Of a stretch of DNA of 64,000 nt, positions 33,001-40,224 are shown piece by piece. A program made the translations under genes and the position numbers. Under the pieces are notes generated by a model that saw nothing but the letters and a program-made list of their open reading frames with translations, did not search any database and was not told where the DNA came from. This stretch comes from Bifidobacterium colobi (GTDB lineage Bacteria > Actinomycetota > Actinomycetes > Actinomycetales > Bifidobacteriaceae), in NCBI RefSeq assembly GCF_018555455.1, contig NZ_JAFEJU010000005.1, positions 1-64,000 of the forward strand. Direction: 5' to 3'. Numbering within the stretch: position 1 is the first letter of the stretch; each line of letters opens with the position of its first letter.

Positions 33001-35116
33001 CACCTTCGCCATGCCAGAACGGCAGTCGTGCGGTGCGTCCGGGCGCTGGCGTCACCACCACACGGTCGCGCGTAATCTCCTGAATCTGCCACGACGAAGT
33101 ACCTAGTGTAATCACATCGCCCACGCGTGATTCGTAGACCATTTCCTCATCCAGTTCGCCTACGCGGCGTTGTCCGGCACCGGCATCGGCTTCGGGGAGC
33201 ACCACCGTGTACAGTCCTCGGTCTGGAATCGTGCCGCCCGAGATCACGGCGATTTTTTGCGCTCCCGGACGAGCGGAAATCACACCCGCTTCCCTATCCC
33301 ACATAAGCCGCGGTTTGAATGCGGAAAAATCTTCGGTGTTGTATGCGCCGGACATCATGCCGACTACCGCATCGAACATGTCGCGCGGCAACTCGGCGAA
33401 CGGCGCACTACGGCGTACCGACGCATACCAGTCATCCGCCGTGAGATTATGCATGGATGCCGCAGCCACCGTCTGCTGAGCGAGTACATCCAGCGGATTG
33501 CGGGGAACGGCGAGCGGCTCGATATCGCCGGCCATCATCGATTCCAGGCTCGCGGCAGACGTGACGATCTGCTGACGGGTCAACGGATAGAACAGGGCAT
33601 GGGAGACTCCCCCGACCTGATGATCGGCACGGCCCACGCGTTGCAGTCCGGAAGAGACGGACAGTGGCGTATCCACCTGAATCACCAGATCCACGGAACC
33701 CATATCAATGCCGAGTTCCAGACTGGAAGTGGCTACTACACAGCGCAGTTCGCCGCGTTTCAATCGCTCCTCGATCATCTTGCGGCGATCCTTGGAAACC
33801 GAGCCATGATGGGCCATGGCAATCACATCGTTGGAATCATGCGAACCGACCAGCATGGTGGTGGAGCCAACCACGGCATCATAGTGTTTGGAGAAGCCTT
33901 CGCGCCCTTCAGGAGAGTCCGGTCCCGTTGCCCATGCATCACGGTCCGTCGCTCCATGCTGCTCGGCATAGAGGTCGTTTAGCCGTGCAGTGAGTTTTTC
34001 CGCAACGCCACGCGAATTCACAAACACCAGCGTGGTGTGATGGGCAAGAATCTCATCCAGGATGCTCTGTTCCACCACCGGCCATATGGAACCGGACGTA
34101 CGATCGCCGCGAGCGCCGGTGATGGCGGTGGAGCCATCGCCGGTTTCGGCTATCCCCTTGCGTTCGGCCAGTCGTTGCATCGCCGGGGTGACGCCGCTGA
34201 TACGCGGCATGGGCTCGGCATCCACGCCGCCGACCCGTTGTTTGGCGTTCACGGATTGCAGATCCCGCATGTTTTCCAGCGGTTCGACCATCTTCAAATC
34301 CATAGCCGGCCTGCCGCCGGGATTCACGATGGTCACCGGCCTGCCGCCGCCTAGGAATCGGGCTGCTTCTTCCGGCGGGTTCACCGTGGCGGAAAGGCCA
34401 ATACGCTGAATGTGCCATTCATGATGGGCGGCATCATCTTCGTCGGCGGTACTTATCGGTGCCGCTGTGGACTCACTGGAATCAGCCGAATCACTCGGCG
34501 TATCCATCGTCTCGCGCTTATGGCTTTCGGCGACCAGATTCTCCAAGCGTTCGAGGCTTAATGCCAGGTGCGCGCCACGTTTGGTGCCGGCCATCGCATG
34601 AATCTCGTCCACAATCACCGTTTCCACGGTGGCGAGTATGCGACCGGCCTTCGAGGTCAGCAGCAGATAGAGGGATTCCGGGGTCGTGACCAGAATGTCC
34701 GGCGGATGGGAGGCAATACGACGGCGTTCCTGCGCAGTTGTATCCCCTGAACGGTTGGCAATGGTAATTGCGGGCACACTCATTCCTTGCGCCTCGCATT
34801 GTGCGGCTATGCCTTCAAGGGGACGTTCGAGGTTCTTCGCCACATCAACCGCGAGCGCCTTCAACGGCGAAATATACAAGACGCGCACGCCGGAGCGCTT
34901 CGACCGTGTGCGCTTTTCACCATGACCCATAAGACTGTCGATGGCAGCCAGGAACGCCGCCAGTGTCTTACCGGAGCCGGTGGGTGCGATGACCAGCACG
35001 TTCTTACCGGATGTGATGGCCGGCCAAGCCTGATTCTGTGCTTCGGTGGGTGCGCCGAACGCATGCGTGAACCATTGCCGGGTGGGTTCAGCAAACAGGT
35101 TCAGACTTTCGCACAT
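30074..35116 (-). CDS. lhr: Lhr-type large helicase-related ATP-dependent helicase
   Basis: Superfamily 2 helicase of 1680 residues, slightly longer than the usual actinobacterial Lhr of about 1500. Walker A is APTGSGKT (about 43-51), Walker B VIVDEIH (about 172), and motif VI region SSGLQRVGRADHQ. A winged helix and the long Lhr C-terminal domain with its oligomerising region follow. Family members unwind DNA and RNA-DNA hybrids and belong to DNA-damage responses in mycobacteria. ATG 35116 lies in a near-perfect LexA-like box; no ribosome site is seen. A dispersed palindromic repeat adds about 15-25 residues near position 745-760 (SAHSREGSCRRASTEGRARP). The Vsr-like gene follows it. Confidence 0.9.
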   Translation of the reverse strand: MCESLNLFAEPTRQWFTHAFGAPTEAQNQAWPAITSGKNVLVIAPTGSGKTLAAFLAAIDSLMGHGEKRTRSKRSGVRVLYISPLKALAVDVAKNLERPLEGIAAQCEAQGMSVPAITIANRSGDTTAQERRRIASHPPDILVTTPESLYLLLTSKAGRILATVETVIVDEIHAMAGTKRGAHLALSLERLENLVAESHKRETMDTPSDSADSSESTAAPISTADEDDAAHHEWHIQRIGLSATVNPPEEAARFLGGGRPVTIVNPGGRPAMDLKMVEPLENMRDLQSVNAKQRVGGVDAEPMPRISGVTPAMQRLAERKGIAETGDGSTAITGARGDRTSGSIWPVVEQSILDEILAHHTTLVFVNSRGVAEKLTARLNDLYAEQHGATDRDAWATGPDSPEGREGFSKHYDAVVGSTTMLVGSHDSNDVIAMAHHGSVSKDRRKMIEERLKRGELRCVVATSSLELGIDMGSVDLVIQVDTPLSVSSGLQRVGRADHQVGGVSHALFYPLTRQQIVTSAASLESMMAGDIEPLAVPRNPLDVLAQQTVAAASMHNLTADDWYASVRRSAPFAELPRDMFDAVVGMMSGAYNTEDFSAFKPRLMWDREAGVISARPGAQKIAVISGGTIPDRGLYTVVLPEADAGAGQRRVGELDEEMVYESRVGDVITLGTSSWQIQEITRDRVVVTPAPGRTARLPFWHGEGAGRDYGFSATIGRFLRETTAGLERPASSPESESESSSAHSREGSCRRASTEGRARPHFTQAVMRRLQHDGLDANSITNLASLLAEQQAATGVVPDDRTLVVERTRDEDGGWRIVLLSPFGRRVHEPWAMAISRRLAIRYGFDGQAYAADDGIVIQLPDGEGHISVADLFLFDPEDLRSDVERQVGESVLFAARFRECAARSLFMPRSDPGRRVPLWQQRLRAAQLLQSARTAKNFPLLLETARECLQDVYDMPALHEVMTGLESGNIVIKDVETDVPSPFAENILFGFVGAVMYQYDQPQAERNAQLLSLDPQVLERLFGSTNMAQVLDADVIRAVEQELGERTFWNELAADDIAGRVTRYAKTHGPFTTEQIIKNLNIAADDAVHELDRLANAGELIKGHFVDDCSSTDCHGDGRRGADATEASVVQPETSASQSGQWLHKDVFRRIRQRSLAKARKAIKPVDPAAYQMFLLDRQGVGPVGGERYEGADGLMRIIEQLEDVALPAALWESSIFPARVRNYQPAMLDELLTSGDVVWVGSKAGATGALEAGEISFHPADSVLLPDESHAVDSMADALEGNSASDHNNAGHGNGGTSGIGGINADGGESATMPQAILAALSAGGAFHARQLMDAAKRIWNETAEPDINPETGEIIPQEWSEQQFKDALWSLVWQGKVTNSSFAPVRALAASVGGQNSRRKATVSRRRGRVAPIRRATTDMTLSGLWSLTAADPTDDDANAQASETAQSMQAQQALALVEVLLDRYGVIAQPLIDQEKVPGGFSALYPLLKRMEEHGRLVRGMFVRGFGAAQFAERETVDALRHPLESREQTVVALSVLDPANLSGAAISWPQVSAEATKPTRRAGSLVVLSVRGPLLYATVKSKHLTAFETQSQADAIDDETTGANIPADAMMRKAAAELAYALQRASTGAVAAGSGSATVTFSDINGEPLNARHPFARTLHQAGFVPVPQGMRLY
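32841..32885 (-). repeat. Dispersed palindromic repeat, copy D, inside lhr
   Basis: Read on the minus strand it has GGGAGGGAAGCTGCCGCCG and then GTCGACTGAGGGGAGAGC, the same order as copies A and B. It keeps the lhr frame and encodes a Ser/Arg-rich loop. This shows that the element can enter coding sequence without destroying it. Confidence 0.65.
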
Positions 35117-35124
35117 ATGTTCGA
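35109..35124. promoter_or_regulatory. LexA/SOS-like box at the lhr start
   Basis: TCGCACATATGTTCGA is palindromic except for one pair and differs by one base from CGAACATATGTTCG, a canonical actinobacterial LexA box. It overlaps the lhr start codon, a position that would block initiation by repressor binding. Confidence 0.6.
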
Positions 35125-35161
35125 GCCTAGTCGGGTATGTGAACAATGGCAAGACACCGCC

Positions 35162-35629
35162 CAGCGGGGCAAAACCTCGAGCCAGCCACAAACACAACCC
35201 AATAATCGCCCTTCAGCGAGGCGAATCCTCGGGCAGCCCGAGAAATTACCTCACCAGCAGCCCATAGACGGGGCAAATCCTCGAGCCACTCGCGATATTG
35301 CCTAACTATCAGCACCTCAGCGAAGCAAATCCTCGATTCAACCGACGATTTGCCTCACCGGCAATCCACCAGCGAGGCAAATCCTCGGGTCAACCATCAA
35401 TACACCTCGGCAAACGCCCATCAGCGGAACAAAACCTCGGGCAGGCTGACAAATCACCACGCCAACGGCCTCCAAGCGGAGCAAAACCTCGGGCAGACCG
35501 ACGATTCTCCTCACTGGCAATCCACCAACGAGGCAAAACCTCGGGCCAATAGCAAATGCGCCCCACTGACGAGTTGTCAGCAAGGCGCAGTATCGGGTCA
35601 TTCGAGGATTTGCCACGCTAGAACAGCAG
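35162..35629. repeat. Nine-unit tandem array with exact 52-bp period
   Basis: Units start at 35162, 35214, 35266, 35318, 35370, 35422, 35474, 35526 and 35578. Every interval is exactly 52 bases. Each unit starts with a conserved block close to CAGCGAGGCAAAACCTCGGG whose core CGAGG-CAAAA-CCTCG can fold as a hairpin; the remaining 30 bases diverge but still share patches such as GACGATT and GGCAATCCAC. A 52-base period cannot preserve a reading frame, so it is non-coding. It fills the 553-base gap between rbsK and lhr. Confidence 0.85.
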
Positions 35630-35669
35630 CACTAACATGGCGCCACCACAATCCCGCGCGTAAACATCA

Positions 35670-36662
35670 TCAGCTGAAGTATTCGATGACTTCCTCAGCG
35701 CTGCCATACGCGCTTTGCGCACCAAGCTTGGTGGCGGCATACGCGGAAACGTAGGAACCGATCTGCGCGGATTGCAGCAGCGTGAAGCCGGCAGCCAAAC
35801 CGGCGAGCACAGTGCCCATGAAGGAGTCGCCGCAACCGGTGGTATCGACCGCATCAACCTGGGCCGCGGACACTCGGTGCCAGCGTCCGTCCTCAATCAC
35901 AATCGAGCCGGAAGCGCCAAGCGTCACAATGGCACGGTCGAAACCGTAATCGGTGAAGCGAGACACCACTTCATACCAGTCGTAATCATCGGTGCTTTCC
36001 TCATCCGGCAAGCCCAGCAGCTGCGCCACTTCATGCTGATTGACCAGCAGAATGTCGGTGGCCTCCACCAATTCGTGCGGCAGCTCATCCATGAACGGCG
36101 AATCGTTGAGTAGCACGGTCACGCCAGCCTCATGTGCGGTCTGGGCTGCGGCGATCACCGTGGAAATCGGGCTTTCCAAACACAGGCCAAGCACTGCGCA
36201 AGCCGCGATGGTGTCGCGATGTGATTGCACGTATCCGGCGCTCGCCTTGGAATTCGAACCCGGCGAGTAGACGATGGTGTTCTCGCCTTCGGCGCTTACG
36301 GTAATCAAGGTGGTGCCGCTCGGACCCTCCACATGCAGGATGTCGGCGGTATCCACGCCGGCCTCATCCAGCTTGCTCAACAGGAAGTCCGCGTTCGCGT
36401 CCTCTCCCACAGCACCCAGCAGCTGCACGTTCGCGCCGAGGCGTGCTGCGGCCGAAGCCTGATTGGCTCCCTTACCGCCTGGCAGCACCTTCATGGCACC
36501 ACCGTTGACGGTTTCGCCCGGTTTGGGCAGTCGTTTCGTACTTACCGTGTAGTCGGCGTTCATGGAACCGACCACAATTACAGAACCCTGCGCTTTGCCC
36601 AGTGCTTCCAGTCGATCACGCACCGGCTCGGGCATCTGCTCATGTTCTTCACTTTTCTCCAT
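35670..36662 (-). CDS. rbsK: Ribokinase
   Basis: PfkB-family sugar kinase of 330 residues that phosphorylates ribose at O5 with ATP. The N-terminal sugar-binding part has VVGSMNADYTVSTKRLPKPG and the diagnostic GGKGANQASAAARLGA; the C-terminal anion-hole and catalytic base lie in VDTTGCGDSFMG (Asp in GCGD). A 25-residue charged extension precedes the usual family start. ATG 36662 is the first available. The MFS permease upstream on the same strand, 126 bases away, is a likely substrate supplier. Confidence 0.88.
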   Translation of the reverse strand: MEKSEEHEQMPEPVRDRLEALGKAQGSVIVVGSMNADYTVSTKRLPKPGETVNGGAMKVLPGGKGANQASAAARLGANVQLLGAVGEDANADFLLSKLDEAGVDTADILHVEGPSGTTLITVSAEGENTIVYSPGSNSKASAGYVQSHRDTIAACAVLGLCLESPISTVIAAAQTAHEAGVTVLLNDSPFMDELPHELVEATDILLVNQHEVAQLLGLPDEESTDDYDWYEVVSRFTDYGFDRAIVTLGASGSIVIEDGRWHRVSAAQVDAVDTTGCGDSFMGTVLAGLAAGFTLLQSAQIGSYVSAYAATKLGAQSAYGSAEEVIEYFS

Positions 36663-36788
36663 GGTTGCTCAGCATAGTAGGCACATGGGCCAAAGGTCGA
36701 ATCGGCGGACTCCGAGAGGTAACAAAATGGCTAATTTTCAGGCGATACGAGCATCACAGACGTATCCGCAAACGCCGCATCCAATCGC

Positions 36789-37994
36789 TTAGCCGCGAAT
36801 CTTGCGCAGCCGCTCGTGCATCACGGTCATCAGTACGAGGAACAGCAACAGGTACCACGGGTAGAGCGCGATGCTCACGTATTGGGCGATGACGCCGAAC
36901 ACCGGAGGCATGAGCAGCGAACCCATATAGGCGCACGCCATCTGCACGCCGACGATGGCCTGCGAGTTCTCCTCGCCGAAATAGGTAGGTGTGGAATGAA
37001 TCACACATGGGTAGATCGGCGCACAACCGAGGCCGACCACCACGAGGCCGACCACGATACCCAAATGATGCGGCAGCGGCACGAACATGACAACGATACC
37101 AGCCAAAACCAGCATCTGTCCCAGTCGAATCATCTGCGGGTCGGAAAGCTTCATCGTAATGAATCCGGACAGGCCACGGCCCACGGTGATGCCGACATAG
37201 AACAAGCTTGCCCAGCTGGCTGCGGTGATCGTATCCACGCCGCCGTGAAGCACCATGTAGCTGGAGGCCCACAGTCCTGCGGTGGTTTCGATGGCGCAGT
37301 AGCAGAAGAACATGATGAGGATCTCCTTGGCACCACGAATGGCCAGCACGCCGGCAACGCCCAGAGGCTTGCGCGCCTCATTGCCTTGCATATCGGCCTC
37401 GGCAGCGGCATCCAAGGCATCGCCCTGCGCTTCAGCGGCGGTCCGCTTGCGTGACTTCCACAACGGCAGGCTCAGCATCAGAATCACGGTGAGCACCACT
37501 TGCAAGATCGCGATGTACCGGTAGCCCCACGGCCAGCCTTGCCCGCGAGACAGCGCGAATCCCATGATGTACGGGCCAATCGAAGCGCCGACGCCCCACA
37601 TGCAATGCAGCCAACTCATGTGGCGGCTTTCGTAGTGCACGGCCACATAGTTGTTCAGCGCAGCATCCACGCCGCCCGCACCCAAGCCATACGGTACGGC
37701 GATAAGCAGCAGCACCCAATAATTCGGCGCGATGGAGAAGCCTGCGAGCGCAGCCGCGGTTAACGCCACGGAAACCGCGGTGACGCGTCCTGCACCGAAC
37801 TTGAGCGTCATGCGATCGGACAGCAATGCCGAGACGATGGTGAACATGGAGATCACCGCCGAGATGCCGCCCGCCCACGAGACCGGCACCGCCAAATCCT
37901 GACTCATGGTCGGCCACGCCGCACCCAACAACGCGTCCGGCAGACCAAGGCTGATGAACGCCACATAAATCACCGCTAGCAGCAAGCTGGCCAT
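36789..37994 (-). CDS. MFS sugar permease (fucose/glucose permease-like)
   Basis: 401 residues with about 12 membrane segments. The start MASLLLAVIYVAFISLGLPD followed by ALLGAAWPTMSQDL is typical of the FucP/fucose-glucose permease group, and VHYESRHMSWLHCMWGVGAS carries the conserved loop with His and Trp. An Ala/Glu-rich linker (AAEAQGDALDAAAEADMQGN) separates its two halves. ATG 37994 has GGAAAGG at a loose distance. Proximity to rbsK suggests import of a pentose or deoxy sugar. Confidence 0.82.
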   Translation of the reverse strand: MASLLLAVIYVAFISLGLPDALLGAAWPTMSQDLAVPVSWAGGISAVISMFTIVSALLSDRMTLKFGAGRVTAVSVALTAAALAGFSIAPNYWVLLLIAVPYGLGAGGVDAALNNYVAVHYESRHMSWLHCMWGVGASIGPYIMGFALSRGQGWPWGYRYIAILQVVLTVILMLSLPLWKSRKRTAAEAQGDALDAAAEADMQGNEARKPLGVAGVLAIRGAKEILIMFFCYCAIETTAGLWASSYMVLHGGVDTITAASWASLFYVGITVGRGLSGFITMKLSDPQMIRLGQMLVLAGIVVMFVPLPHHLGIVVGLVVVGLGCAPIYPCVIHSTPTYFGEENSQAIVGVQMACAYMGSLLMPPVFGVIAQYVSIALYPWYLLLFLVLMTVMHERLRKIRG

Positions 37995-38052
37995 GATGCA
38001 AACACCTTTCCTACAACGCAACAACACTGTTCGTGATAACGATGTCATACAG

Positions 38053-38074
38053 CTTACCGAACGGTAGGTAAGTA
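38053..38074. promoter_or_regulatory. Candidate operator upstream of the MFS permease
   Basis: TACCGAACGGTA (38055-38066) is a perfect 12-bp palindrome between the divergent permease and peptidase genes, flanked by CTT and AGGTAAG. Probable repressor site, ligand unknown. Confidence 0.4.
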
Positions 38075-38149
38075 ACACGCCGACAATGCCGCCGAAAGGT
38101 TCAGCAATCCAAGCTGGGTTATTGCGGCATGGAACGCTAGACTGGAGGC

Positions 38150-40036
38150 ATGAGCACGCCACAGCCGAATCCGGCATCATATCCGTCACCTGATCCACAG
38201 AACCCCAATCCTTATTCCGCCCCGCAGCAACCGCAACAAACGCAGCAACCGCAATACGCACAGCCGCCGTACACGCAGCAGCCGTATGTGCAGTCGCCGC
38301 AGTATTCCAACCAACCCGCAGGCCCGGGCTCCCCTGTTCCTCCGCCATATTACGGAGCCAACCCCTATGCCAACCCCTGGGGCGGTCAGACGCCGGCTGC
38401 CGCCATGCCGCCTCGCCGTAAGATGCCGACATGGCTGGTGATCCTCATCACCGTGGTGGTGGCCATCGCATTGAACGTCGCCATCATCGCCGGCATCGCC
38501 CGTGGCATCTGGGTGTTGGTCGAATCCGCCGGATCCAACTCCCATTACACTTACTCCGATCAGGAGCTTGAGCAGGATCATCCCGCTCCCCAACCATCCA
38601 AGCGCCCTGATTCAATCGATGCCGCATTCGACTCGTATTACACGCAGAAGTTCAAGTGGAAGGCCTGCTACCAAGGCGACGCATGCACCACGTTGAAGGC
38701 TCCGTCCGACTGGTCCCATGCCTCCAGCAAGCCCATTGAACTGCATCTGGCCGTGCATTTCGCCACCGGCAGCCAGTCCAAAGGATTCCTGTTCATCAAT
38801 CCCGGTGGCCCGGGCGGCTCAGGCGCTGACTTCCTCGATAGTTTCGTCAACGACACCGCTTCCGACGATTTGCGCGAGAACTACGACATCATCGGTTTCG
38901 ACCCGCGCGGCGTGGCCGATTCCACGCCGGTCAGCTGCAATGGCGACAGCGCTATGATGAACACCTTCTTCCTTGCCGACCCCACCACGAAGGACAATCT
39001 CGAGCAGAGCCGCGAACGCGCACAGGAGTTCGCCAAGATCTGCCGTGATTCCACCGGAAGTCTCATCGACCATGTGGATACGCAGTCCGTGGCGCACGAC
39101 CTTGATATGATGCGGGCGCTCATGGGCGAGGACAAGCTCGATTATCTCGGCTTCTCCTATGGCACGTACATTGGTTCCACCTATGCCGCCATGTTCGGCA
39201 AGCAGACCGGACGTCTGGTGTTGGACGGTGTGGTCGACCCCACCGAGGATGCGCTGAACGCCAACATCAATCAGGCCGTGGGCTTCGAGAACGCGCTGAA
39301 GGCGTATCTTGAGGACTGCTTGAAGAACAATGCGAGCAGCTGCCCCTTCACCGGCAAAACCGTGGATGAATCCGTCACACAGATTCAGGGATGGCTCAAA
39401 AAGGCCGACGAAAACCCATGGCCCACGTCGACATCCGGCGAACGCATCAATGGCACGACGATGATGTATGGCACGATCCTGCCGTTGTATTCCAAGGACA
39501 ATTGGCCGTATCTCAATAAAGCGTTCGATGAGCTCAAGCACAATAGGAACGCGGACACCATGCTGCTGTTGGCGGACGCTTATCTTGGCCGTGATGAGAA
39601 CGGCAAGTACACGGACAATTCCATGGAAGCGAATATGGCGGTGAACTGCCTGGATAATCCGCCGACCTCGGATATGAATCTGGAAGCGCAGGCAGCCGAG
39701 GAAATCGACGAGAAGGCTCCTACGTTCGGCCGTTACATGGCGTACGGCAACATCGGTTGCGATGCGTTAAAGCAGGATCGTTCGCACATCCAGAAGCTCG
39801 ACTATTCCGCCCCGGATGCCGCGCCGATTCTGGTGGTGGGCACCACAGGCGACCCGGCCACCCCGTATCAGTCATCGGTGAATCTGACGAAACTCATCAA
39901 GAACAGCGTGCTGCTGACCTATAAGGGTGAGGGACACACCGCCTATGACGCGAAGAACACCTGTGTGGCCAACACCGTGGATGATTTCCTGGTGAATGGC
40001 ACGGTTCCCTCCAAGGATGTGACCTGCGGCAAGTAG
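38150..40036 (+). CDS. Membrane-anchored alpha/beta hydrolase (tripeptidyl aminopeptidase-like)
   Basis: 628 residues. A Pro/Gln/Tyr-rich cytoplasmic N-terminus (about 1-90) precedes one membrane helix (WLVILITVVVAIALNVAIIA, about 95-118); the hydrolase faces outward. The catalytic fold shows the oxyanion segment INPGGPGGSG, nucleophile elbow GFSYGTYIG (Ser), acid in TGDPATPY and His in GEGHTAY, which is the layout of the secreted tripeptidyl-aminopeptidase (SAP/TAP) family. It probably trims peptides at the cell surface. GGAGG is nearly adjacent to the ATG. Convergent with parE. Confidence 0.88.
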   Translation: MSTPQPNPASYPSPDPQNPNPYSAPQQPQQTQQPQYAQPPYTQQPYVQSPQYSNQPAGPGSPVPPPYYGANPYANPWGGQTPAAAMPPRRKMPTWLVILITVVVAIALNVAIIAGIARGIWVLVESAGSNSHYTYSDQELEQDHPAPQPSKRPDSIDAAFDSYYTQKFKWKACYQGDACTTLKAPSDWSHASSKPIELHLAVHFATGSQSKGFLFINPGGPGGSGADFLDSFVNDTASDDLRENYDIIGFDPRGVADSTPVSCNGDSAMMNTFFLADPTTKDNLEQSRERAQEFAKICRDSTGSLIDHVDTQSVAHDLDMMRALMGEDKLDYLGFSYGTYIGSTYAAMFGKQTGRLVLDGVVDPTEDALNANINQAVGFENALKAYLEDCLKNNASSCPFTGKTVDESVTQIQGWLKKADENPWPTSTSGERINGTTMMYGTILPLYSKDNWPYLNKAFDELKHNRNADTMLLLADAYLGRDENGKYTDNSMEANMAVNCLDNPPTSDMNLEAQAAEEIDEKAPTFGRYMAYGNIGCDALKQDRSHIQKLDYSAPDAAPILVVGTTGDPATPYQSSVNLTKLIKNSVLLTYKGEGHTAYDAKNTCVANTVDDFLVNGTVPSKDVTCGK

Positions 40037-40073
40037 CGGCAAGTAGCTTGTTGACTTCAGCCAAAACCGTGGC

Positions 40074-40111
40074 GGCAAACGCAGGCAAAAAACGCAGGCA
40101 AAAACGCAGGC
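40074..40111 (+). repeat. Three short direct repeats after the peptidase gene
   Basis: AAACGCAGGCAAAA-type units occur three times in succession between 40074 and 40111, before the terminator hairpin. Confidence 0.5.
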
Positions 40112-40113
40112 AA

Positions 40114-40176
40114 TCGCAATGGCCCCAATTCCCGGTATCGATTGAACGGTACCACGGGAGTCGGGGCCATCGCGAT
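40114..40176. terminator. Bidirectional hairpin between the peptidase gene and parE
   Basis: The left arm (from TCGCAATGGCCCC to GGTATCG, 40114-40140) pairs with 40147-40175 with a few mismatches and a loop ATTGAA. It separates convergent genes. A second perfect 17-base palindrome, CATCGCATGATGCGATG, follows at 40195-40211. Confidence 0.65.
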
Positions 40177-40224
40177 GCACGACATCGTATGCGGCATCGC
40201 ATGATGCGATGTCCAGCCGACCGA

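Noticed and set aside
35298..35552. Plus-strand protein read through the 52-bp array
   Set aside because: The unit length is not a multiple of three, there is no ribosome site, and the frame changes content at every unit.
35162..35629. CRISPR array
   Set aside because: The period is constant, but repeats are only similar, the presumed spacers share sequence between units, and no cas gene is in the window.
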